DNA from: an uncultured Flavobacteriaceae bacterium
Lineage (GTDB): Bacteria > Bacteroidota > Bacteroidia > Flavobacteriales > Flavobacteriaceae
Reading direction: 5' to 3'
DNA length: 64,000 nt
Assembly: GCA_943789455.1 (NCBI GenBank)
Contig: CALSUE010000001.1
Location: 127,001 to 191,000 of the forward strand
Shown: one piece after another, positions 28,247 to 37,345 of the stretch
How the letters are laid out: each line of letters begins with the position of its first letter
Numbering within the stretch: position 1 is the first letter of the stretch
Notes under the pieces: generated by a model
What the model was told of the DNA's origin: nothing
Database searches by the model: none
What the model saw: only the letters and a program-made list of their open reading frames with translations
Program-made: the position numbers and the translations under genes

Positions 28247-29797
28247 ATGTGGACAAAAATATCTTTAGTTAGAAAATCAATCTTTACTCTTATTTCGCTT
28301 TCATTATTTTTTATTAGTTGTAATAATTCTGAACTAGAGTATACCATTGAAACTACTTTAAATCCAAACAATATTTCGCCATTAACTGCAACTTTACAAA
28401 TAAATACAGACAAGCCTTGTAGTGTTCGCGTAAAAGTTTTAGGAGATATTCCAGTTGAACAATCCATTAAAGATGTTAATACTGCTACTACTGTTTCTGT
28501 TTTGGGACTATATCCAAACCAATTAAATAAAGTAGAAGTCACTCTAAATTTTGATGGAGGGCAACAGGTGGATGTAATAGAAATTCAAACCCAGCAATTA
28601 CCGGATTATTTTCCGTCAGTTAAGGTAGATAAGTTAGAAAAGGAAGCTATGGAGTCTGGTATGCATGCATTAGATATTCATTTTGCTAATTTTGGAAAGT
28701 TTCGTTCAGCTCCAATTATTTTTGATGATCAAGGTAATATTAGGTGGTATTTAGATCTAAGTTTTCACGGAGCGATGTTAGGCCCATTTCAAAAAATTAA
28801 AAATGGAAATATTTTAGTTGCAGGAAGAAGAACAATTTATGAGTTCGATATGATGGGTAAACAAATGGATAAGATTCTAATTGATAATAATTATGGAATT
28901 CATCATGATGTTTTAGAATTACCAAACAGAGATTTGTTGTTGTGTGTGGGAACTAGAGATGCCTATATAGAGATAGACGGTAAAACAATTTTATCTGATA
29001 GCGACTTTATGATTCATTATGACAGGAAGCAATCTAAAGTTGTGAAAAAATGGGATTTAGCAAAACATTTAGATGTCAGTAGAGATGACTTAAACTTCTT
29101 TAGAGGAGGAGATTGGCTTCACATGAATGCATTAGAGTTTGATCCTAGAGATAGTACTATTATAGTATCTGGGAGGAATCAGGGATTATTAAAAGTATCG
29201 TGGGATGATAAACTAAAATGGATCATGTCACCAAAACAACATTGGGGAAAATCTGGAAGAAAAGGGAATGGATATGAAACCAAACCTTATTTATTAACTG
29301 CTGTTAATAGTGAAGGTGTTCCTTATGCTAAGGATATCCAAACAGGTCATAAAAGCGCAGAAGATTTTGACTTTCCTTGGGGGCCACATGCTCCATACTT
29401 ATTGCCTAATGGTAATATCATTGTATTTGATAATGGTCCTTTTAGAAATTACAATAATGAAAATAATTATTCAAGAGCAGTAGAATACGAGATTAATGAG
29501 GTCAATAAAACTTTTAAACAAGTTTGGCAATACGGAAAAAATAGAGGAATAGAATTATTTTCTACTATAGTAAGTGATGTAGATTTTCTTCCTGAAACAA
29601 AAAATATTTTGATGACCTCTGGTTTTGTTAGTCCTAAAAACATACACAGAGCAAAAATTGTTGAAGTGTCTCCAGAAAATAATAAAGAAGTTTTTGAGGC
29701 AACGATATTCTTTAAAAGCACTAATAAAGGTAAGAAGAAAGGTTGGGGTCAAACCGATATTCTGTACAGATCTGAAAGAATGGAATTACAAAATTAG
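28247..29797 (+). CDS. Aryl-sulfate sulfotransferase (ASST) family lipoprotein
   Basis: Lipobox-like FFISCNN; GIHHDVLELPNRDLLLCV; WGPHAPYLLPNGNIIVFDNGPFR. Confidence 0.85.
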   Translation: MWTKISLVRKSIFTLISLSLFFISCNNSELEYTIETTLNPNNISPLTATLQINTDKPCSVRVKVLGDIPVEQSIKDVNTATTVSVLGLYPNQLNKVEVTLNFDGGQQVDVIEIQTQQLPDYFPSVKVDKLEKEAMESGMHALDIHFANFGKFRSAPIIFDDQGNIRWYLDLSFHGAMLGPFQKIKNGNILVAGRRTIYEFDMMGKQMDKILIDNNYGIHHDVLELPNRDLLLCVGTRDAYIEIDGKTILSDSDFMIHYDRKQSKVVKKWDLAKHLDVSRDDLNFFRGGDWLHMNALEFDPRDSTIIVSGRNQGLLKVSWDDKLKWIMSPKQHWGKSGRKGNGYETKPYLLTAVNSEGVPYAKDIQTGHKSAEDFDFPWGPHAPYLLPNGNIIVFDNGPFRNYNNENNYSRAVEYEINEVNKTFKQVWQYGKNRGIELFSTIVSDVDFLPETKNILMTSGFVSPKNIHRAKIVEVSPENNKEVFEATIFFKSTNKGKKKGWGQTDILYRSERMELQN

Positions 29798-29826
29798 ATC
29801 CTTTACATAGATCTTACATGTATATT

Positions 29827-29857
29827 AAGAGGTTGTTTAAACAACCTCTTTTTTTTT
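29827..29857 (+). terminator. Rho-independent terminator
   Basis: AAGAGGTTGTTTAAACAACCTCTTTTTTTTT. Confidence 0.88.
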
Positions 29858-29873
29858 ACACTATGTTTTAAAT

Positions 29874-29900
29874 CTAAAAAAACCGTCAATAAATGACGGT
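29874..29900 (-). terminator. Rho-independent terminator for the fad operon
   Basis: Minus strand ACCGTCATTTATTGACGGTTTTTTT. Confidence 0.85.
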
Positions 29901-29952
29901 CTTCTTAAACAAAAAACTAAATACTTAATTTTTTTAAATCAGAGAATAGCTA

Positions 29953-31761
29953 TTAAAAACAGTACTTATTTTCAGTACTTAATTTCTCTGCTATTTTATT
30001 TCTCAACGCAACTACATTTGGATAATTAGTATACTTAGTGTATCGCTTTAAACCCATTAACATCATACGTTGCTCATCACCCTCTGCAAAAGAAATGATT
30101 CCTTCCTTTCCATTTTTTATAACTATCTCAACTGCATTATAAAGGTAAAGTTTTGCCATGGCTATTTGAATATCTTGTGCATCCTCTCCAAATCTTTTAG
30201 CATTTTTTTCAGCTCTAAGTAGCGTAGATTCGGACATGTAAATTTCATTTAGGATATTTGCCGCTGCCATCAGTAATTGTTGATGTTCTTCTAAATTTGG
30301 CCCGTATTTTTGAATCGCAGAACCTGCTACCATTAAAAACACTTTTTTCATATTAGCAATCATTTCTTTTTCTTCTGCAAATAAAACCGAATAATCAGGC
30401 GTATCAAAGGATGGAATACCCATCAATTCCTCACCAACAGCTGTAGCTGGCCCTAATAAATCTACATGGCCTTTCATTGCCTTTTTAATAAGCATACCTA
30501 CAGAAAGCATTCTGTTGATTTCGTTGGTTCCTTCATAAATTCTAGAAATTCTTGCATCTCTCCAAGCTGCTTCCATTGGAGTTTCCTCAGAAAACCCCAT
30601 TCCACCAAAAATTTGAATACCTTCATCTGCACAGGCTTGTACGTCTTCAGATACGGTTACTTTTAAAATAGAACATTCAATGGCATATTCTTCTACACCT
30701 TTTAATTCTGCTTCACTGTGAGAATTTCCATTGGCTAATCTTGCATTAATTCTATCTTCTATATCTTTTGCTGCCCTATAACTTGCAGCTTCACCCGCAT
30801 AAGTATTGGTAGCCATTTCGGCTAACTTTGATTTGATAGCTCCAAAATTCGATATTGAAGTTTTAAATTGTTTTCTCTCAGTGGCATATTTTAGAGCTAT
30901 TTCTGTAATTCTTCTTTGTGAATCTATACAGGCGGCAGCTAATTTAATTCTACCAACGTTTAAAGCGTTTACGGCTATTTTAAATCCTCCTCCTCTTACA
31001 GAAAGCATATTTTCTATGGGAACAACGGTGTCATTAAAAAATACCTGACGTGTAGAACTAGCTCTAATTCCTAATTTATGTTCTTCTTCACCTAACACAA
31101 TTCCATTAGAATCTGTTGAATCGTATTCTAAAATAAATCCAGTTATATTTTTATCATCTTCAATTCTGGCAAAAACAATCATCAAATTACAAAATCCTGC
31201 ATTTGAGATCCACATTTTCTGACCATTAATTTTATAAGATTTACCATCGTCAGAAAGAGTAGCAGTTGTTTTTCCAGAGTTGGCATCAGAACCTGCTCCG
31301 GGTTCTGTTAAACAATAAGCACCCATCCATTCTCCACTGGCTAGTTTTGGAACATATTTTTGTTTTTGTTCTTCAGTACCATATAATGTAATAGGCATAG
31401 TTCCAATTCCTGTATGAGCACCAAATGCAGTACTTAACGATCCATTTCCACTAGAGATGTACTCACATGTAATCATTGTAGAAACAAATCCCATACCTAA
31501 GCCTCCATATTCTTCAGGGACAGCTACACCTAAAAATCCAAGTTCTCCTGCCTTTTTCATCACCTCTTCGGTTAGCTTGTAATCTTTGGCTTCAAAACGT
31601 TCTCTGTGAGCTACAATTTCTCGATCGTTAAATTCTCTTACCGCATCACGCATCATAACTTGTTCTTCAGTAAAATCTTCTGGAGTAAATACGTCCTCAC
31701 ATTTAGATTCCTTTACTAAAAACTGTCCTCCTCTTAAAATATCTTTTTCTAATGTATCCAT
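29953..31761 (-). CDS. Acyl-CoA dehydrogenase family protein
   Basis: MGAYCLTEPGAGSDANSGKTTA; QIFGGMGFSEETPMEAAWRDARISRIYEGTNEI. Confidence 0.96.
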   Translation of the reverse strand: MDTLEKDILRGGQFLVKESKCEDVFTPEDFTEEQVMMRDAVREFNDREIVAHRERFEAKDYKLTEEVMKKAGELGFLGVAVPEEYGGLGMGFVSTMITCEYISSGNGSLSTAFGAHTGIGTMPITLYGTEEQKQKYVPKLASGEWMGAYCLTEPGAGSDANSGKTTATLSDDGKSYKINGQKMWISNAGFCNLMIVFARIEDDKNITGFILEYDSTDSNGIVLGEEEHKLGIRASSTRQVFFNDTVVPIENMLSVRGGGFKIAVNALNVGRIKLAAACIDSQRRITEIALKYATERKQFKTSISNFGAIKSKLAEMATNTYAGEAASYRAAKDIEDRINARLANGNSHSEAELKGVEEYAIECSILKVTVSEDVQACADEGIQIFGGMGFSEETPMEAAWRDARISRIYEGTNEINRMLSVGMLIKKAMKGHVDLLGPATAVGEELMGIPSFDTPDYSVLFAEEKEMIANMKKVFLMVAGSAIQKYGPNLEEHQQLLMAAANILNEIYMSESTLLRAEKNAKRFGEDAQDIQIAMAKLYLYNAVEIVIKNGKEGIISFAEGDEQRMMLMGLKRYTKYTNYPNVVALRNKIAEKLSTENKYCF

Positions 31762-31781
31762 GTTATAAATTTTACTTTTAT

Positions 31782-32972
31782 TTAACTTAAAAATTCAAAG
31801 ATACCTGCTGCACCTTGACCTGTTCCAACACACATGGTTACCATTCCATATTTGTTTTTCATATTTCTTTTTCTCATTTCATCAAATAATTGAACAGAAA
31901 GTTTTGCTCCGGTACAACCTAATGGGTGTCCAAGAGCTATGGCACCACCATTTACATTGATAATTTCTTTATTTAAATCTAATTCACGAATCACAGCTAA
32001 TGATTGGGAAGCAAATGCTTCATTCAATTCAATTAAATCGATATCATTTTGTTGTAAGCCTGCTTGTTTAAGGGCTTTTGGAATTGCAGCTACGGGACCA
32101 ATTCCCATAATTCTTGGTTCAACACCAGCTGCAGCATAATTTACCATTCTAGCTATGGGCTCTATGTTTAATTCTTTAACCATGTCTTCACTCATCACCA
32201 TAACAAAAGCAGCACCGTCACTCATTTGAGACGAATTCCCTGCAGTTACACTTCCACCAGCTGCAAAAACAGCACGTAGTCTGGCTAATGCTTCTTTGCT
32301 AGTTCCAGCTCTAGGTCCTTCGTCCTTTGTAACGGTATAGGTCTTAGTAGCTTTCTTACCATTTGCATCTAAATAGATTTGGTCTACTGTAATTGGAGCA
32401 ATTTGCTCTTGAAAACGATTTTCAGCTTGAGCTTTTAGGGCTTTCATGTGAGAATGATATGCAAATTCATCTTGATCCTCACGAGAAACTTTAAATTGAT
32501 TTGCAACCGCTTCAGCAGTATTTCCCATTCCCCAGTAATAATCTTCGTGGCCTTGTTTTACTGTATTGTAGTTTAACTCGGGTTTATAACCGGTCATTGG
32601 TACTGCACTCATACTCTCTGCACCACCGGCGATAATACAATCTGCCATTCCAGCCTGAATTTTAGCTGTAGCCATAGCGATAGTTTCTACACCAGACGAG
32701 CAAAATCTATTAACGGTTACTCCAGGAACATCCACACTATTTAATCCCATAAGAGAAATTAAACGTGCCATATTAAGTCCTTGAGATCCTTCTGGCATAG
32801 CATTCCCTACAATGACATCATCAATACGTTTAACGTCTAATTCAGGAAGTTCTTTCATCATGTGCTGAATGGTTTCAGCAGCCAATTCATCTGTTCTTTT
32901 AAATCTAAACAATCCTTTAGGTGCTTTCCCAACGGCCGTTCTGTATCCTTTTACTATATAAGCTGTTTTCAT
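31782..32972 (-). CDS. Acetyl-CoA C-acyltransferase (thiolase)
   Basis: VNRFCSSGVETIAMA; NVNGGAIALGHPLGCTGAKL; CVGTGQGAAGIFE. Confidence 0.97.
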   Translation of the reverse strand: MKTAYIVKGYRTAVGKAPKGLFRFKRTDELAAETIQHMMKELPELDVKRIDDVIVGNAMPEGSQGLNMARLISLMGLNSVDVPGVTVNRFCSSGVETIAMATAKIQAGMADCIIAGGAESMSAVPMTGYKPELNYNTVKQGHEDYYWGMGNTAEAVANQFKVSREDQDEFAYHSHMKALKAQAENRFQEQIAPITVDQIYLDANGKKATKTYTVTKDEGPRAGTSKEALARLRAVFAAGGSVTAGNSSQMSDGAAFVMVMSEDMVKELNIEPIARMVNYAAAGVEPRIMGIGPVAAIPKALKQAGLQQNDIDLIELNEAFASQSLAVIRELDLNKEIINVNGGAIALGHPLGCTGAKLSVQLFDEMRKRNMKNKYGMVTMCVGTGQGAAGIFEFLS

Positions 32973-32976
32973 TTTT

Positions 32977-35382
32977 TTAGTTTCTTAATGGTTTACCAGT
33001 TTTTAACATGTGTTGAATACGTTCTAAAGTTTTTCGTTCTGTTGTTAAACTTAGAAACGCTTCACGTTCAATATCTAAAAGATACTGCTCAGTGACCTTT
33101 GTAGGCTCTGATAAATCTCCTCCAGCCATTACATAGGCGAGTTTATTTGCAATTTTCTTGTCATGCTCTGAAATGTAATGACTTGCTTCCATAGAATCTG
33201 TTCCTACTAAAAACATTCCCAAAGCTTGTTTACCTAATACAAGTACATCCTTACGAGCAGCTGGCTGAGTATAACCCGATTCTGCCATTAATAATGCGTG
33301 TTGTTTTGCTTGAGCAATTTGTCTTTCTTTGTTTACAACCACAACATCTTTTCCTTTTTGGAGTAATCCTATATCAAAAGCTTCATATGCTGAGGTAGCT
33401 ACTTTTGCCATTCCTATAGTTAAAAAGTGATCTTGTAAAACATTTAATTGAACATCTCCTTTTTGGAATAAATCTGATGCTCTAAGCGCCATCTCTTTAG
33501 AACCACCACCACCAGGAATAACACCAACACCAAACTCTACTAAGCCCATATATGTTTCTGCTGCTGCTACTACTTTGTCTGCGTGCAATGAGATTTCACA
33601 ACCTCCCCCTAAAGCCATTCCATGAGGAGCAGCAATTGTAGGGATTGAAGAATAACGCATACGCATCATGGTATCTTGAAAGTATTTGATAGCATAATTT
33701 AATTCATCGTATTCTTGTTCAACAGCCATCATAAAAATCATTCCTATATTGGCTCCAACCGAAAAATTTGCAGCTTGATTTCCAACAACTAATCCTTGGT
33801 AATTTGTTTCTGCTAAATCGATTGCCTTATTGATGGCTGTTAAAACATCAGCACCAATAGTATTCATTTTAGATTGGAATTCTAAATTTAAAATTCCGTC
33901 ACCAATATCTTCAATAACTGCACCAGAATTTTTCCAAACTTCGTTGGTTTTTCTTATGTTGTCTAAAATGATGAATGAATCTTGTCCTGGTTTTTTAAGA
34001 TGTGATTTTGCAGGAATGTCGTAATAGAAAGTGGCGCCTTCTTTTACAGAATAAAAAGAAGTTTCTCCTTTTGCTAACATTTCTGTTACCCATGCTGCAG
34101 GCTCTTTTCCTTCAGCTTTCATAATTTCAACCCCTTTAGCAACTCCTATGGCATCCCAAATTTGAAAAGGACCGTGTTCCCAACCAAAGCCAGCTCTTAA
34201 GCCATCATCAATTCTGTAGAGTTCGTCTGAAATTTCTGGAATTCTATTTTGAACATAAGCAAACATTGCAGCAAAACTTTTTCTGTAGAATTCTCCTGCC
34301 TTGTCTTTACCAGCAACCAATACTTTAAATCGGTCCGCTACATTGTCTATAGATTTTGTTAACTCTAAGGTTTCAAATTTTGCAGATTTTTTTGCTCTAT
34401 ATTCTAGTGTATTTAAGTCTAATGATAAAATTTCTCTCTTTCCATTCGCATTTTTAGTCATTTTGTAAAACCCTTGTTTGGTTTTACTTCCCAACCATTT
34501 GTTCTCCATCATGATATTTACATAGTCTGGAATCACAAATTGATCTCTCATTTCATCATTAGGGCAATTATCTTTAACCCCGTTAGCCGTATGAACTAAA
34601 GTATCTAAACCTACAACATCAATAGTTCTAAAGGTAGCAGATTTTGGACGCCCAATTACAGGACCTGTTAACTTATCAACTTCCTCTATGGTTAGTCCCA
34701 TTTCTTTAACAACATGAAATAGACTCATGATTCCAAAGATTCCAATTCTGTTTCCAATAAAAGCAGGTGTGTCTTTTGCTAGTACAGATGTTTTTCCTAA
34801 AAACTTATCTCCATACATCATTAAAAAGTCAGTAACTTCTTGGTTACATTTTGGACCAGGAACTACCTCAAATAATTTTAAATATCGAGGAGGGTTAAAA
34901 AAGTGGGTTACTGCAAAGTGTTTTTGAAAATCTTCACTTCTTCCTTCATTCATAAACTTTATTGGAATACCCGATGTATTCGACGTAATTAAAGTTCCTG
35001 GGGTTCTATGTTTTTCAATTTTTTCAAAAACTTGCTGCTTTATATCTAATCTTTCAACAACTACCTCCATAATCCAATCTACATCTTTAATTTTGTGTAA
35101 ATCGTCTTCAATATTTCCTGTTGTAATTCTATCAGCAAATTTTTGAGAATAAATAGGGGATGGTTTTGATTTTAGTGAAGTCTTTAACGCTTCGTTAACT
35201 AATCTATTACGAACCACACTGTCTTTTAATGAAAGCCCTTTTGCCTTTTCTTTTTCATTGATTTCTCTGGGTATAATGTCTAATAATAAGACTTCTACAC
35301 CAATATTGGCAAAGTGACATGCAATACCACTTCCCATAATACCGGAACCTACTATTGCAACTTTTTTAATTCTTCTAGTCAT
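32977..35382 (-). CDS. 3-hydroxyacyl-CoA dehydrogenase / enoyl-CoA hydratase
   Basis: VAIVGSGIMGSGIACHFANIGV; HFFNPPRYLKLFEVVPG; C-terminal crotonase domain HGMALGGGCEISLHAD. Confidence 0.96.
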   Translation of the reverse strand: MTRRIKKVAIVGSGIMGSGIACHFANIGVEVLLLDIIPREINEKEKAKGLSLKDSVVRNRLVNEALKTSLKSKPSPIYSQKFADRITTGNIEDDLHKIKDVDWIMEVVVERLDIKQQVFEKIEKHRTPGTLITSNTSGIPIKFMNEGRSEDFQKHFAVTHFFNPPRYLKLFEVVPGPKCNQEVTDFLMMYGDKFLGKTSVLAKDTPAFIGNRIGIFGIMSLFHVVKEMGLTIEEVDKLTGPVIGRPKSATFRTIDVVGLDTLVHTANGVKDNCPNDEMRDQFVIPDYVNIMMENKWLGSKTKQGFYKMTKNANGKREILSLDLNTLEYRAKKSAKFETLELTKSIDNVADRFKVLVAGKDKAGEFYRKSFAAMFAYVQNRIPEISDELYRIDDGLRAGFGWEHGPFQIWDAIGVAKGVEIMKAEGKEPAAWVTEMLAKGETSFYSVKEGATFYYDIPAKSHLKKPGQDSFIILDNIRKTNEVWKNSGAVIEDIGDGILNLEFQSKMNTIGADVLTAINKAIDLAETNYQGLVVGNQAANFSVGANIGMIFMMAVEQEYDELNYAIKYFQDTMMRMRYSSIPTIAAPHGMALGGGCEISLHADKVVAAAETYMGLVEFGVGVIPGGGGSKEMALRASDLFQKGDVQLNVLQDHFLTIGMAKVATSAYEAFDIGLLQKGKDVVVVNKERQIAQAKQHALLMAESGYTQPAARKDVLVLGKQALGMFLVGTDSMEASHYISEHDKKIANKLAYVMAGGDLSEPTKVTEQYLLDIEREAFLSLTTERKTLERIQHMLKTGKPLRN

Positions 35383-35397
35383 TTGTTTTTGATTTGT

Positions 35398-35859
35398 TTA
35401 TACGGTTTTATTAACAGTATCTTCTTTATATATTAATTTATCTGCTATTAATTTGTTTATGGTTGAGGTTACTTTAAAGAAAGCCTCTAATTCTTTGGGT
35501 GATGTATGTTTCTTGACGATATCATTAAAAATAATTACGGATTCTCTTGAGATTTCACGCATCTCCTTTCCAAAGTCAGTAAGTTTAATAATAACGCTTC
35601 TACCATCACTAGGATTTTTCTCTCTAGATATTGCTCCCTTATCTTCCATTGTTTTTAAAATTCGAGATAGGCTAGTGGGTTCCATTCCCATTAATGGGCC
35701 TAAAGCGGTAGAAGGTGTTCCTTTTTCATAATCAATATTTAAAAGTACGAATGCTGTAGCCATGGTACTATCATGTTTAGCGGCACGCTCATTATAAAGT
35801 TTCGCAACAGCTTGCCAGGTAGCTCTTAATTGATGATCTATTGATTTATTTTTATCCAT
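35398..35859 (-). CDS. MarR-family transcriptional regulator
   Basis: Winged HTH: LGPLMGMEPTSLSRILKTMEDKGAISREKNPSDGRSVIIKLTDFG. Confidence 0.93.
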   Translation of the reverse strand: MDKNKSIDHQLRATWQAVAKLYNERAAKHDSTMATAFVLLNIDYEKGTPSTALGPLMGMEPTSLSRILKTMEDKGAISREKNPSDGRSVIIKLTDFGKEMREISRESVIIFNDIVKKHTSPKELEAFFKVTSTINKLIADKLIYKEDTVNKTV

Positions 35860-35880
35860 TATGCCAAAGATATAAAAATT

Positions 35881-35926
35881 TACTATGCATGCATAGTAAA
35901 TTCATAAAAATTATGCATGCATAGTA
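35881..35926. promoter_or_regulatory. Tandem palindromic operators upstream of the MarR gene/fad operon
   Basis: TACTATGCATGCATAGTA (35881-35898, perfect 18-bp palindrome) and TTATGCATGCATAGTA (35911-35926). Confidence 0.85.
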
Positions 35927-36087
35927 TTTTTACATAAAAAAATAGACTTAAAAATTTGAATTAAATTTTAAAACTGCGAATTATTGTAAAAGAGCTAAAT
36001 TTTTTTAAATCAATTTAAATACAAAAATTTGTTGTGTATAATGTATATTACAAGCGAATTATATTTATCATAAAATGAAGCAGTATT

Positions 36088-37251
36088 ATGAGTAAGATTT
36101 TAGTGATTGAAGATGAAGCAGCTATTAGGAGAGTCTTAATTAAGATTATTTCTGAAGAGAGTGATTCCTATGTTGTAGAGGAGGCTGAAAACGGCTTAGA
36201 AGGTATTGAAAAATTTAAAGACAATGATTATGACTTGGTTTTATGTGACATAAAGATGCCTAAAATGGATGGAGTAGAGGTGTTAGAAAAAGCAAAAAAA
36301 ATAAAGCCTGAAATTCCATTTGTTATGATTTCTGGCCACGGAGATCTAGACACTGCTGTAAATACAATGCGATTGGGTGCATATGACTATATCTCAAAAC
36401 CACCAGATTTAAATAGATTGCTAAATACAGTTAGAAATGCTTTAGATAGAAAAGTTTTGGTTATTGAAAACAAGCGATTAAAAAAGAAGGTGAGTGAAAA
36501 TTATGAAATGATTGGTGAAAGTGAGGCTATTATTCATATTAAGGAAATGATTGAAAAGGTAGCAGCTACAGATGCTCGTGTTTTAATTACGGGTTCAAAT
36601 GGAACTGGTAAGGAATTAGTAGCGCATTGGTTACATGAAAAGTCTAATCGTTCAAAATCATCTTTAATAGAAGTTAATTGTGCTGCTATACCGTCTGAAC
36701 TAATTGAAAGTGAGCTTTTTGGTCATGTAAAAGGAAGTTTTACAGGAGCAAATAAAGATAGAGCAGGTAAATTTGAAGCCGCAAATCATGGAACTATTTT
36801 TTTAGATGAAATCGGTGATATGAGTTTATCTGCTCAAGCAAAAGTTCTTCGTGCTTTACAAGAAAATAAAATTCAAAGAGTTGGAAGTGATAAAGACATT
36901 AAAGTAAATGTTAGGATTGTTGCGGCAACAAACAAAGATTTAAAGAAAGAAATTGCAGAGGGAAGGTTTAGAGAAGATTTATATCACAGATTAGCTGTTA
37001 TTTTAATTAATGTACCAGCTTTAAACGACAGAAGAAAAGACATTCCTCTATTAATAGAGTATTTCACCCAGAAAATTGCTACAGAGCAAGGTATAGTTAA
37101 AAAAGAATTTTCTTCAGATGCTATAGCTTTATTACAAGACTACGATTGGACGGGCAATATTAGAGAGTTGAGAAATGTGGTGGAAAGGTTAATAATACTC
37201 GGAGAACAAGAGATTTCTCTAGCTGATGTTAAATTATTTGCAAGTAAGTAA
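36088..37251 (+). CDS. Sigma-54-dependent response regulator (NtrC type) without a visible C-terminal Fis HTH
   Basis: Receiver VLCDIKMPKMDG; AAA+ LFGHVKGSFTGA; ends ELRNVVERLIILGEQEISLADVKLFASK*. Confidence 0.92.
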   Translation: MSKILVIEDEAAIRRVLIKIISEESDSYVVEEAENGLEGIEKFKDNDYDLVLCDIKMPKMDGVEVLEKAKKIKPEIPFVMISGHGDLDTAVNTMRLGAYDYISKPPDLNRLLNTVRNALDRKVLVIENKRLKKKVSENYEMIGESEAIIHIKEMIEKVAATDARVLITGSNGTGKELVAHWLHEKSNRSKSSLIEVNCAAIPSELIESELFGHVKGSFTGANKDRAGKFEAANHGTIFLDEIGDMSLSAQAKVLRALQENKIQRVGSDKDIKVNVRIVAATNKDLKKEIAEGRFREDLYHRLAVILINVPALNDRRKDIPLLIEYFTQKIATEQGIVKKEFSSDAIALLQDYDWTGNIRELRNVVERLIILGEQEISLADVKLFASK

Positions 37252-37345
37252 TTTCAATTTATTTATCTAAACCTAAGCACAAGATTAGCCTAATTACTAA
37301 GTCTTAATATTTTCATTAACTTGTGTTTTTGATTAAATTCTTTTT

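Noticed and set aside
35881-35926. Palindromes as transposon inverted repeats or CRISPR-like units
   Set aside because: Only two copies, no transposase, and the position directly upstream of MarR fits an operator far better.
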